This document shows positions 37,205 to 49,505 of a stretch of DNA of 64,000 bases, in pieces. The stretch spans positions 67,433,383-67,497,382 of the forward strand of contig CM047805.1 of assembly GCA_026214975.1 (NCBI GenBank). The letters run 5' to 3'. Position 1 is the first letter of the stretch; every line of letters starts with the position of its first letter. Made by a program: the position numbers and the translations under genes. The notes below the pieces were generated by a model. That model made no database searches and was not told where the DNA came from. It saw nothing but the letters and a program-made list of their open reading frames with translations. This DNA comes from Gentiana macrophylla (taxonomy: Eukaryota > Streptophyta > Magnoliopsida > Gentianales > Gentianaceae).

Positions 37205-38797
37205 CATGTATATGATAAGCCATTGACCAACAAGTTCTTCTTTGAAGTAGAGTACGTTCGACTGAGGATATGTGAAGGGACTCGGTTAAGAGATCATCTT
37301 GATCGATTGAACACAATATTTCTGGATTTGAGGAATATTGATGTGAAGATTAAGGATGAAGGTGTAGCTCTAATCCTATTGGTGTCATTACATGCATCAT
37401 ATAGAGAACTTTGTGCGATCCTTCATAGTTGGGAAGGATACAATGGCTTTGAGGATGTAAGGCAAATTTACATGCCAAGGAGCTGAGACATAAGGAAGCG
37501 AGGCGAGGCAGTGATGTAGATGGCTTGGTAGTGAGCAGTACCAGTAGGAAAGCTCATGGGCAGTTTGGAAAGAAGAAATCCAAAAGACAAGGTCCAAAGG
37601 TCCTAAGTCCCCAGATGTTTGCAATTGCATAGGAAGCGAGGGACATGAAAGTCCAATCGACCAAAGAGAAAAGAAATAGCAGGAGTGTGGCAGCTGAGCA
37701 CTTAGATGAGGACATGGTTCTGGTGGCAAGAGAGTCAGCACGTCATGGGGATGTGTGGATTCTGGACTTTGGAGCATCCTATCATATTTGTCCATAGATG
37801 GAGTGGTTCTCAAACTATGAGTAGATAGATGGGAGGCATAATTCTATGGCCAACAACAAGGTCTTCAAGGTAGTGAGGATTGGCTCAATGCAAGTGATGA
37901 TAGAGGATGGTAGATTTGTACACACTGAGGGATGTTAGACATGTTTCATAGATGACCAAGAAATCGGTATCTCTTAGTCTACTGGACAACAATAGGTTCA
38001 ATATAAAGGGTGAATGTAGAGTGTTGAATGTCTACAAAGACTCAGTTTTGGTTCTCTTGGGTATCAGGAGGGGAGCATTGTACATACTATATGGCTCTAA
38101 TTTATCTTGGTGTTCTGTTGTTGCTTCCTCAGCAGTTCACCAGTCACATCAGACTAGTTTATGGCACATGAGACTAGGTCACATCGGTGAAATAAGAATG
38201 CAGGTTCTTTCTTAGAGAGATCTTCTTGGAGGTATAAGGTAAAGCATCTAGAATTTTTTGTGTTTGGGAAGCTTCGTTGGAGCAAGTTTTTAGTAGGGGT
38301 ACACATCACAAAGTCATCACTTGATTATATCAATTCTGATTGCTGGGTTCCATCAAAGGTGGAATCATTTGGTGGTCACAACTATTTTGTGTCTTTCATA
38401 GATGACTATTCCAGGATGATTTGGATTGTTATGATGAAGCACAAGAGTGAGACGATCAACAGTCTCAAGAAGTGAAATGCTCTAGTGGAGAATTAGACAG
38501 GGAATAAGATCAAGAGGCTTCATACATAAAATGGTCTAGAATTTGGCTGGTCTGAGTTTGATGAATTTTGCTGAAATGAGGGTATTCCCAGATATCATCA
38601 TATCCACGAATATACCCTCAAAGAGAATGGGTAGCTGAAAGGCTAAATCAAACCCATCTGGAAAGGGAAGGATGCATGCTCTGGTTTATCAAGGAGATTA
38701 TGGGTAGAGGTTGTAAGAACACCATGATACTTAACCAATAGGGGACCTTACATAGGGATCACTCTAAAGACACCAATTGAGATATGGAAAGGCAAGC
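37205..38797 (+). pseudogene. Copia element D: rest of gag, protease, pre-integrase, integrase start
   Basis: The gag resumes with RLRDHLDRLNTIFLDLRNID (37278-37337). The protease motif is DVWILDFGASYHIC (about 37750). The pre-integrase motif is SLWHMRLGHIGE (about 38157), and the integrase has FVSFIDDYSRMIWIV (about 38388). Stops and shifts are common. The reading breaks at 38797, where the Athila-like element is inserted, and resumes in frame at 58801. Confidence 0.85.
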
Positions 38798-40477
38798 TGA
38801 TGTATGTCAACCGGATGATATAATTCCACGTTGTTTTATCTCAATTCTTTAATATATAGTGATAATTCGCTTCAATTATAGTGAAATTTGTTATAAATTG
38901 AATCGTTTTTATTTCGTGTAGACACAACCAATATCCAACATTTTATGAATATTAGGTATAAATCCTATATGGGGTATCGAAATCACATTAATAATTACAT
39001 TATACAGGTTGACCCTTGGACTAGTAAGATTCTATTATAGTACGTGGACCGATGGGTGCATATTTCGTATATAACTATTTTAAATAAAGACCGAGGGAAT
39101 TGTCATGTCCAATAGATTCTTTAGCCTTAAAAGGGACTGGTCGTCAACTATAATTCATTATCAAAATTACTCGTGCAATGTTGGTTTCGATGTGCAGTGA
39201 TATCGGAAGTGCGGAACATTAGAAACGAAGCCGGAATGAGCCTTTAAGCAAAGAGAAGTAATCGGGCTTATTTTTCATCTAATTTTGAAGGACCAGTGTG
39301 TCTCGGTGTGGGCCGAGGCATAATGTGGTGCACACCGAGACACCAAGGAACATAATAGCAGATGCATTAAATGTGATGTCAAATCTCAACAACTTTGTCA
39401 TGCTCGGCGTGCACCAAGGATACCATGGCGCGCACCGAATTACAAAAAATGCGGAAAATGCAATTTAAACTATTGATGGACAGAGAAAAAGGGGAGGATT
39501 ATCGTAAGAGTTTAGAGAGATTTGCGAGCAACTTCAACCAAGGCTTCCTTAGCCAAAATTCCACCATTTAACACTTAAATCCATTGTAAACTTTTAGAAC
39601 TATCATTTTTTGGAACTCAAAGCTTGCTAGGGATGTGAAGGCAACTAGCTTGTGTTCTATCTTCATCAAAACATGAAGTGGATGAACTCCATTTCGAGTT
39701 CATCACTCAAATTTAGTATTCTATTGACTTTTACTTTGATCTAATTGTTCTTATCATTATGAATGCTAGCTTTAACTTGGTAGTAGTTATAATTATGAGT
39801 GGCTAGTTCTTTATACTAGCTAAGATGATATAGTGATGATAGTTAATCCTTTTATTGTTTGGAATTGATCATTTATGTTGCAAGCTTCTATTGTGTTGAA
39901 AATCTTCTTGCTTGCATTGATTGATAATATGTATGTTGGAGTAATTAACCAATGTGTGTACCCACACAACTAGTAGACACCGAATGGAGACGATAGTTGT
40001 GAGCCGAGGGTAAGAAGGACGGAAGGTAGAATCGACCCTAGCGGAATCCGATTCCTTATCCAGGGAGTATTGCATTCAAGTGTTTATCTTGTCAAGTCAT
40101 TAGGTTTAAGGTGCTTAAACCAAGGATGAGGCAAAGTGTGATCTCATTCACTCGTATGAGGGGAAGTCACGTGTCTAGGAATGCACCATTCACGCAATAC
40201 AACACTAATGGAAGGCGGTAGGTTTATCATTTCCAAACAATCTAAAGGAGATAAATTGAACTATAAGTCATCTTGGTTAGTTTCTTTTATCTTTTGAACA
40301 ATCTTTGTAGCTAAGTATTAGTTTATTAAACAAAACTGTGATTCGGATCAAGATAATAACAACTAATTAGTGTTTAACCTCACAAAGTCCTCGGGATACG
40401 ACCTTGACCACCATACTAGACTATAATTGACCCGGTACAATCGCCGGTGAGATTGTAACCCTAGGAAAGTTGCATCA
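38798..40477 (+). mobile_element. 5' LTR of the Athila-like element
   Basis: It is 1680 bp from TGATGTATGTCAACCGG to TTGCATCA. Close to the end is the Athila-style block CCTCGGGATACGACCTTGAC. A segment of about 190 bp (around 38946-39140) is absent from the 3' copy. A 13-bp perfect stem GTGTCTCGGTGTG (39298-39310) / CACACCGAGACAC (39331-39343) is present. Confidence 0.92.
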
Positions 40478-40483
40478 TGTTTT

Positions 40484-40501
40484 TGGCACCATTGCCGGGG
40501 A
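40484..40501 (+). other. Primer binding site, tRNA-Asp type
   Basis: TGGCACCATTGCCGGGGA follows the LTR by six bases. It matches the Athila/Tat primer site TGGCGCCGTTGCCGGGGA except at two positions. Confidence 0.85.
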
Positions 40502-40657
40502 CTTGTAACGGTTACTATTTGCATTAGTTAAAAATTCTTGAGAATGAATCAACACTTTATTCTAACCTAATTTCTATTTTTCCGTTTTTGGTGCTTAACT
40601 CTTGGTAAGTTGCCAAGTGTCGTTTATTGTTTTCTTGTTGTTTCTATTTTGCAGTTG

Positions 40658-42576
40658 ATGACCCGTTCTAGAAGCGGTAAGGCCCCTCTCAGTCCACACA
40701 AGCCCGATATCAACAGTTACGAAAGGCAGTTACGAGTTGAGAACAAGCGAGCTCAAACTAGCCAAGGATAACTTGGTGAAGAAACTTCCTATAGATCATC
40801 TAATCAAGAAATAGATATGGCTGAGATTAGTGATGAAGCACAAGGCGAACAAGGATTGAATCATGCCCAAGGGCATGGTCAAAACCAAGACAACCTATAT
40901 CCACCACCCATTAATCCACTTCACCCAAATCCAAAAAATCAAAATCCCAATGACCAACAAAATCAAAATCAAAACCGAAACCAAAACCAGAATCAAAATA
41001 ACCAAACAATCAAAACAACAATCCTCCATTTCACCCCCTTTGTGATCAAACAGTTAGAAGGAATGTGCCTAATGATCCTATTTGTTTACCTAATGAAGGA
41101 GCAAACAATTTTGAGGTGAAAGGTCATCTCTTTGGTTTGATTGATACTCGTTGTCAATTCTTTGGTGAAGATCACGAAGATCCACATCAACATCTTCATT
41201 TATATGAGCAATTATGCAACACAACTAAGAGACATGGTGTTCACAAAGAATTAACAATGATGTCAATGTTTCCTTTTTCATTGACCGGAAAAGCTAAAGA
41301 TTGGTTTTCATCACTCCCTCTTCATTCATTGACTAGTTGGGAGGAAATACAGATGAATTTCTGAAGCAATATTTCACACACGGGAGGAACTTGAAATTAA
41401 AAGTTGAAATTGCTAACTTCAAACACGGAGTTGAAGAATCTCTCGAAAGTGCATGAAAAAGATTCAAAAACTTGTTGAAAGCTTGTCCCGATCATGGTTA
41501 TACCCTTGAAATGCAAATCCAACTCTTTTGTAGACAGTTGAGACATGAGTCATGTGCGATGTTGATCATACATGTGGCGGTTGTTTGATGATGCGTGATG
41601 CACAAGAGGTGTATGATGCTATTGAAAGAATCTCGAAATATAATAGAATGTGGGAAACCGGATCGAGTACAAGAAAGGTCGCTTTTGTAGGAGAAGCTAC
41701 ATCCCAATCGGATGTTTTAGCTCAATTGGCTTCTCTCAACAAGAAATTCGATGGCACGCAAGCTAGCAAGAATTCGGAAAATTATGTACAAGGTGAATAT
41801 CCAATTGAGGAAATGAGGTATGATGATGATACAACCTTTGCAACGGATGAGTCAAGGGAACCCACAAATGAAGAGGTGAGTTTTATGCAACAACATCGGA
41901 ATTTAAATAATGCTTACTCAAATTCCTTTGATGCTATAAGAAAAGATCATCCCAATTACCGTTGGTCTGAAAATGCAACCAAGCAAAACCAACCACCATT
42001 CCCTCTACAACAAAGAACTTCATACAATCCAAATTCCCAAACTTGAAATTTCCAAGGAAATTCTTCCAAATATTCACAACAACCACCAACTCACCCTTAC
42101 CGAAAACACACCACTCAAAGAATTCCCATCACTCAAAATACAACTCAACCAAGTGAAAATGTTGACAAATGGGGAGCATTGATGGATAATCTTATGGGTG
42201 TTGTATCTACGCAAGCTAAGAACATGGAATCCATGATGACTTCTATGAGTACGGTTACTAAAGACCTTAGCACTTTGAAGACTATGATGAGTGGTCATGA
42301 TACAAGGATGAAGACCATAGAAGCATCAATGCAGAAAGTAGAGGAGCACAGGAGTAGGGAAGGAGAAAGGAGGAGTAGTAGACCACCCGGTGGACTTCCT
42401 AGTAATACCGAGAGGAATCCAAGGGAGGCTAATGATATTGTCACTCGTAGTGGGAGAGTTTGTGGGAGCAACGGTGTGGAAAATTTCGGGAATAACGAAG
42501 TGGAAGATGATTTGGATGACAAGTTTGAGAAGGAAGAGTTAGCGAGGAAGAAGATGAGATTGTTGAAATTTTTTTG
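40658..42576 (+). pseudogene. gag of the Athila-like element
   Basis: The ATG at 40658 opens MTRSRSGKAPLSPHKP; an in-frame TAA at 40769-40771 interrupts, and the same frame goes on from 40817 with a Gln/Asn-rich stretch (about 40915-41010). The retrotransposon gag core with HLYEQLCNTTKRHGV and FPFSLTGKAKDWFSSLP is in another frame (41065-41364). A later part (41552-42046, 42179-42577) has the Athila-type VYDAIERISKYNRMW and a charged Arg/Glu region. At least three frame changes make it inactive. Confidence 0.88.
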
Positions 42577-45500
42577 AGAAGGGATCGATATGTTGAAAGG
42601 GAAAGTGATGATGAAGAATGGGTGAAAGTTCCTAGAATATTGAAGAACCCAAGAGCTAGCGATCTAAGGACTCTATTTAATGAACATGTGAGAGAAGATC
42701 GTGTCGAAGAGAATATGGTTTCTAAAGAACCTCCACCGGTTCACACTCAAAAAGCTCAAAGGGAACCAATGAAAAATTTGAGGAAGGAAAAGCAAGATGA
42801 CATAAATTGGAGACCACCTAATGCTCAAACTTTCAAAAAAGCATCTCCATCTCACCTAAACGACAAAGGTAAGGGAGGTATAAGTTCTAATATTCCCACT
42901 TTAATTGACCTTGAATCACTCCTGTATCCCCCAAAAGAACAAATTAAAAAGTTAAAGATGGATAAAAAATATGCTCGCTTCCTTGATACTTTTTGCCATT
43001 TAAATGTTAATATTCCCGTAATTGAAGCTTTAATTAACATGCCTACTTATGGGAAATTTCTTAAAGACATCCTTTCCAATAAAAAGCGTTTAGAAGAATA
43101 TGAGAAAATTTGTCTTAATGAGGAATGCTCCGCGGTTTTACAACATAAGCTTCCTCCTAAACTTAAGGATCCCGGTAGCTTCACCATTCAGTGTGAAATC
43201 GGGGGATTTTTTTCTTCAAGAGAGTGCTTTGTGACCTCAGTGCATGTATAAATCTCATGTCATATACGGATTATAAAAAACTAGGAGAACTTAAAAACAC
43301 GAAGATGACTCTACAATTGGCGGATAGATCGATTAAATACCCTAAAGGAGCCATTGAAGATGTTTAGTTAAGGTTGATAAGTTTTACTTCCCGGTTGATT
43401 TTGTGGTGATGGAAATGGAGGAAGGGTATTCAACATCCCTTATTCTTGGTCGTCCTTTCCTAGCCACGGGAAGAACTCTTATTGATGTTCAAATAGGAGA
43501 GGTAATTTTGAGAGTTAATGAGGATAAAGTCACTTTTAACATCTTTAAGGAAATGAAACATCCATACAACTCACGAGAGCCATGTTCTTTTATAGATGCT
43601 ATATCTTCTATTTGTGTGGATCGTACTAACCTACAGGCCTTTGAAGACAAACTTGAAGAATGTTTGGCCTTATCAATTTATAAGGGAGAAGAGAATGACA
43701 AGGAAATGAAGGGGGTGATTTTTCACTTAGATGCTAGCGGTCCTTTTAAGAGACAACCATGGCACTGGTATTTTGAGTTAGATTTGAGTGGTCCCTTGCT
43801 AAAGCCTTCGGTGGAAGAGCCACCAAGAAATTTAGAGTTGAAATCTCTCCCTTCTAACCTTAAATATGCTTTTCTTGCAAATGATAAACTGCTTCCTGTT
43901 ATTATTTCTTCGTCACTAACTGATTTGCAGGAAGATCAATTGTTGAAAATGCTTAGAAAGCACAAGAAAGCATTCGGTTGTACGGTAGCGGATATTCATG
44001 GAATTAGTCCAGAGATTTGTGTGCACAAGATCATCTTGAATGACAATGCCAAGCCATGTGCACAACCACAACGCCGTCTCTATCCACATATGCAAGAAGT
44101 AGTGAAGAAAGAGGTTATCAAGTTGTTAGAAATGGGCATAATCTTCCCTATATCGGATAGTGAATGGGTTAGTCCTACTCAAGTGGTACCAAAGAAAGGC
44201 GCTTTCACAGTTAAGGAGAATGAGAAACATGAATGGATTCCTACAAGGGAATTAGCCGGATATCGCATGTGCATCGACTTTCAAAAACTGAATGAGCATA
44301 CGAGGAAAGATCACTACCCACTACCGTATATTGTCCAAATGTTAGAGCGGCTATGTGGACACAAATTCTATTGTTTCCTTGATGGCTATTCGGGATATTT
44401 ACAGATTTTCATTATAGCCGGTGATCGAGAAAAGACAACATTTACTTGCCCTTATGGAACATTTGCTTATAAAAGAAAGCCCTTCGGTTTATGCAACGCT
44501 CCAGCTACATTTCAAAGATGTATGATGGCAATCTTTTCTGATATGGTTGAGAAATTTTTGGAAATATTCATGGACGATTTAAGTATCTTTGGAGATTCCT
44601 TTGATCAATGTTTATCTCATTTGCAACGTGTCTTACAACGTTGTGAAGATACGAATTTGGTCCTAAATTGGGAGAAGTGTCACTTAATGGTATCCGATGG
44701 TATTGTCTTATGGCACCAAATTTCAGAAGAAGGTATCGAGGTTGACAAAGAAAAGATTGAAGTGATTGAGATGCTACCACCACTGGTAAACTTGAAGACT
44801 TTGAGAGGATTTCTGGGACACGCCGGATTTTATCGTCATTTTATTGCGGATTTCTCAAAAATTGCTAAACCTTTAAGCCATTTACCGGAGAAGGAAGTAC
44901 CTTTCAACTTTGATGATAAGTGTTTGAAAGCATTTGAAACTTTGAAGAAGAGATTGGTAAGTACACCTGTCTTAGTACCCCCGGATTGGACTTTACCATT
45001 TGAATTGATGAGTAATGCAAGCGATCTAGCAATTGGGGCCGTGTTAGGCCAACATCATGATAAGGTTGTAAAGGCAATCTATTATGCATCTCACACCTTG
45101 AATGTGGCACAGATTAATTATGCCACAACCAAGAAGGAGCTTTTAGCGGTTATCTTTGCTTTGGATAAATTTCGTTCTTACCTTATCGGTTCAAAGGTTA
45201 TTGTCCACACCAATCATGCGGCACTACGACACCTATTGAATAAGAAGGATGCAAAGCCAAGACTTCTAAGATGGATCCTACTTCTCCAAGAATTCGTTGT
45301 TGAGATCAAGGATAAGAAAGGTAAAGACAATGTGGTGGCGGATCACTTGAGTAGACTAAAATCATTGAAGAGGAAGGCAAAAGAAAAGATATACAAGACT
45401 CATTCCTGGATGAACAACTTATGGTGATTGATGCACCCCCATCCATGCAACTCATTGGAAACAACCCGATGCTAAAGGAGGACTCACCATGGTTTGGTAA

Positions 45501-46766
45501 CATTGTTAATTATTTCACACATGGTTACATTCCATCTCATTGACATGGCAAAAGAAAAGAAGTTCTTCCATGATTTGAAATTCTATTATTGGGAGAACTG
45601 GACCTTTTTCGAGGTGTTCGGATGGCATCATTAGGAGATGCGTTCCTAATAATGAAATTTCAAGTCTACTATCCTTTTTCATGGACATGAAGTTGAGGCC
45701 ACCACGGTGGATGGAAACCACTTATAAAGTTTTACAATGTGGTCTTTATTGGCCTACATTATATAGAGATGCACATCATTATTCTAAATCTTGTGAGTCA
45801 TGCCGAAAATGGGGAGATGTATCTAAAAACATGAAATGCCTCTCCACCCTATTATAGAGTGTGAGTTATTTGATGTTTGGGGCTTCGATTTTTTGGGCCC
45901 ATTTCCCCCATCGTTTGGTTATAATTTTATTTTGGTAATGGTAGATTATGTATCTAAATGGGTCGAAGCCCAAGCTCTTCCCACCAATGAAGCCGGAGTA
46001 GTGATGAAGTTCCTTAAAAAGAACATCTTTACACGATTTAGCACTCATCGGGTCATCATTAGTGATAGAGAATCTCATTTTTGTAATCAATCATTCACCA
46101 AATTGCTTGAAAAGTATGGTGTGAAGCACAAGATCGGTACACCGTATCACCCACACACTAGTGGTCAAGTGGAAGTGTCTAACCGAGAAGATAAAAGGAT
46201 CATTGAAAAAACGGTAGACGCTAACTGCAAAAATTGGTCGGTGAAACTTGATGATGCATTATGGGCATATAGAACAACTTTAAAACACCCATTGGTTGCT
46301 CTCTTACAAATTAGTCTTCGAAAAATCATGTCATCTTCCGTTGAGTTAGAGCACCGCACATTCGCCTATCAAGTTTCTTAACTTTGATCCCAAGGCCATA
46401 GGTGACCACAGATTGCTCCAACTCACGGAATTTGAGGAATTTAGCTTAGACGCTTATGAAAACACCCGTATCTACAAGGAACGCACAAAGTCCTTTCATA
46501 ATAAAAAGATTTTTCATCGTGATTTCCATGTTAATGACGAGGTGCTTCTGTATAATTCACATTTCAAGCTATTTCCAGGAAAGTTGAAATCGAGGTGGAT
46601 AGGTCCCTTTAAGGTAACCAAAGTATATGCATCCGGAGCAGAGGAACTCACTGATGGGAAGACCACATTCTTAGCCAATGGAAACCGAGTGAAATTTTTC
46701 GTTAAGGAGGAAGGAATACCTCAAACGGAGGAGGTGATGTTCCTCACCGACCCCCTATCTGACTAA
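42574..46766 (+). pseudogene. pol of the Athila-like element: protease, RT, RNase H, integrase
   Basis: 42574-43251 covers the linker (SHLNDKGKG...FLDTFCHLNVNIP) and the protease start; the motif near 43225 reads CDLSACINLM where CDLGAS is usual. The long frame 43403-45427 (674 residues) holds the protease end (LILGRPFLATGRTLID), RT with FMDD at 44567-44578 and LDGYSGYLQI, and RNase H (ELMSNASDLAIGAVLGQ, where the usual first Asp is Asn). Integrase 45836-46381 keeps D (GFDFLGPF), D (ISDRESHF) and the downstream E region. 46413-46766 is the C-terminal domain (ending LTDPLSD). Frames change between these blocks. There is no chromodomain, as expected for Athila. Confidence 0.92.
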
Positions 46767-46950
46767 TGACATGGCATAGCCTAGCTATAGACTATAAAAT
46801 TAGCAACCCCGGGTACTATCTTTCTTTTTTACCGCTTATGCATCAACTATGGTAGGTTTATGTGCTTCTGTGCTATTAGTTTAAGTGGTATTAGTTGGTA
46901 GTATGCCCCACGATTCATCTGTATAAGTCCATTAATTTTACCGTATAGTC

Positions 46951-46997
46951 TCGTCGAGGCAACGATGTTAAATAAAAGCGCTACCAGGAGGCACCCC
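46951..46997 (+). promoter_or_regulatory. Conserved Athila/Tat post-pol motif
   Basis: TCGTCGAGGCAACGATGTTA followed by AAAAGCGCTACCAGGAGGCACCCC is the non-coding motif that commonly follows pol in Athila/Tat elements (usual form AGCGCT..GGGAGGCAACCC). Its role is unknown; it may mark a transcript or splice junction for the downstream ORF. Confidence 0.6.
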
Positions 46998-47120
46998 GTA
47001 GAATTTTCATTTTGAAGTCTAGCAGTTTCCTTTGGTGTGTTAGAAATATTTTCTAAGTATGGTAAAAGTGTGGTTTGCTCTCTGTGTGTGAATAGTTATT
47101 CTGGATTTTATAGCTAAGTT

Positions 47121-47229
47121 GTCTCGGCTCGCGCCATAAATGTCTCGGCTCACGACGAGTTCCATCCTTAATTTTTTGATTTTATTTAAATTCGGCGTGC
47201 GCCGTGAATATGTCTCGGAGTGCGCCGAA
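47121..47229 (+). repeat. CpG-rich quasi-palindrome cluster before ORF3a
   Basis: Four related units: CTCGGCTCGCGCCA (47123), CTCGGCTCACGACG (47144), TTCGGCGTGCGCCG (47191) and CTCGGAGTGCGCCGA (47214). The third has perfect CGGCG/CGCCG arms. The same motif family is in the LTRs and around ORF3b. Confidence 0.65.
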
Positions 47230-47652
47230 TGTGTCGCCAAAAAACCGAATCGGTTTTCCTCTCTCTCCATTACACCAAACTCCTTCCTTCACGCCACCCT
47301 CTTTTCAAAACACAAACCAAACACCAATTTCCATCAAACCGCTGCCTCCTCCTCTCATTCCTCTCATCTCTTTTCAATTCCTTAAATACACCATTCTTCT
47401 CTGCTCAAAACGGGAAAGTGGGTGATCAGGACATGCAGCCATTCATTCCGGCGTCAGAGCATCAACTTCCGGCAGCTCACTTCACCTCCATGACGTAAAC
47501 ACTTCTTTTGGCTGAATTTGTTTCAATTAAATTCTATCTTTTTTGTAATTTATTTCGTTTCAATGTTAAGCCGGAGTACGGGATTTAATTGTTGTTTGGA
47601 TGAGTTGTTGTTGTTGTGCTGTGTTGTTGTTGTCGCCACCGCCATACCATAG

Positions 47653-47953
47653 ATGTCGAGTCAGCCCTCTCGTAGTCGTAAAAACCCATCTAGCAAAAAG
47701 CGAAAGACTATCCTTGTGCTCGCACTACGCCTGTGAGCCCTAACCTGCCGAACTAGATGTTCTTTTCAAAACACTTGCCTCACCCCGCAGCCTTGCCAAC
47801 TTCACAAGCATCTTTAGTCGATTGTCCTCTGCTCCTCGAGCGTAGTTTCAGTTCTAGCCATATTACCGGTAGGCTAGCCAAAAACATCATTGATCGCCAC
47901 TGGGGTGCTCTAGCAGCCGAGCGTGTAGAGCCAATTAATTATACAATGGTTGT
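47653..47953 (+). pseudogene. ORF3a of the Athila-like element, part 1 ('putative plant transposon protein')
   Basis: The ATG at 47653 opens MSSQPSRSRKNPSSKKRK, a basic start with a nuclear-localisation look, then the frame shifts. From 47757 the frame reads to RHWGALAAERVEPINYTMV, the beginning of the plant-transposon-protein domain found beside Athila pol genes. The reading stops at the antisense LTR pair and continues at 51057 and again at 52851. Function is unknown; it sits in the env-like position. Confidence 0.6.
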
Positions 47954-49502
47954 TGTCACGGATTTTATGCAATGAAAATAAACAAGTAATAAATTTATAA
48001 ATCCGGTATTACCCAAGTGTAGGGATCGTAGTATAGCAATTAATACCGGAGTCGGTCACAGGGAATCGGGGTATCTAGTTCATTAATTCTCCTAAGGTTG
48101 ATACAATTATTCCTAAACCTAAACTAAAACGGAAAATAAACTGGACAGAGGATTGTCACCCAAAGCCAGGAAAATATCGCTATAACAAAAGCAAATAAAA
48201 TAAAACTACAAATCGAGAAAACAATAAAACTAACTATCATGATAATGATCAAGCAAATCAACATAGAACAAACATGATCCACCATCCCGCAACCCTTAAT
48301 TCTTCCCTAGATTATCTTATGATGATTCAATCAAAGTTGTGGTTCACCTAATCAAAGGTATGAATTCCTACTTCCGTAAGTAATCCGCCTATCAATCTCA
48401 TCATCTTCCGATCTATGAGATTAACGCTCTCAAAACAAGGTGCAAGATTTATTAGATCTAACAACCTGTAGAGATCTAACCTATCAACTTCCGTTATGTC
48501 AAGGTTAAAAGTCTAATCTTTCCTATGGTGATCTAAGGTTTACACCGATTTTCATCATACGGTAAACATCAAATAGCAATACATCTTCCGATATCGATTG
48601 CATAACAAATAAACAAAGGAAAGATACAAACTCTAAATAAAATCACTCACAAGATTATCCAAGAGAGAAATAAAAACGCCATTTTGAAAGTAACCATGGA
48701 TGCTCCAGTTCACAGCTTGAAAGCCATCAGCATGGACGAACAAAGACAGAAAAAAAACGAAAATAAAACCTAATCTAACCGCCACCCCAGCCTCCCAAAA
48801 GGGGCTGGGGCGCCTAGGGCTCCTCTCTAATGTTTGTGTGTCAAGAGGGATCGAATTATATATCAATAATGTGTGTCTTAGGGTTGAAATCGCGCTGCTA
48901 TTTATAGAAAAGTAAGGCGGCTGCTGCTATGTCGGCTTAAGGACGCCCATCCGACTTTCTGGACGCTCGTCCGACTGCTCTGGACGCTAGGGCAGACGCT
49001 CGTTCACTCAGCGTCCAAACTCTCTGTTCAAATTTCTTCTCCTGGACGCCAGTCCACTATTCTGGACGCCAGTTCAACGACCTTCTCACCGACGCGCTGG
49101 CTCATCCTTCCGACGCCCGTCCCACCGGATCAACACACGATTCTTCATCTCTATCCTCAATCCATTTCATCTCTATCTTTTCTCCTCTTCATTAATCATC
49201 AAATAATTCGAACTTTATCACATTTCTTCATATAAATCTTCAATTAAACATTATCCAATCCTCCATTGAGCCGCATTATGGTGTATCTACAATCATCAAA
49301 AACATGCAGAGTGTAACCATATCCAAATAATCATAAATTCATCAATAAAACACCTAAATTAACTAATTTTGCGAATCAACCATTAAAAACCTCACTTGCT
49401 TAATATTTCAATATAGAGCTCGATTTCTATGAAAATAATACGAATATGGGGGAAATTGATATAAAACATATCCTTTTAAAACGTATAAAATCACCCTTAA
49501 CA
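47954..49502 (-). mobile_element. Antisense gypsy LTR, copy 1 of a head-to-tail pair
   Basis: On the minus strand it runs from TGTTAAGGGTG (49502) to CCGTGACA (47954), 1549 bp. It holds the block CACAGGGAAT (plus strand 48058-48067) typical of Athila/Tat LTR ends read in reverse. A minus-strand TATA box CTATAAATAG is at 48899-48908, and a cluster of GGACGC..GTCC motifs lies just upstream of it. Confidence 0.7.
48941..49122 (-). promoter_or_regulatory. CpG quasi-palindrome array, copy 1
   Basis: Seven units of the form GGACGCYNGTCC begin at 48941, 48961, 48982, 48994, 49044, 49064 and 49111. Several neighbours are 20-21 bp apart. The array lies upstream (on the minus strand) of the TATA box at 48899-48908. 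Confidence 0.6.
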
Positions 49503-49505
49503 ACT

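Noticed and set aside
48941..49122. CRISPR-like array of short repeats
   Set aside because: Units are only ~12 bp, imperfect and irregularly spaced, in a plant LTR. A promoter-proximal motif array fits better.
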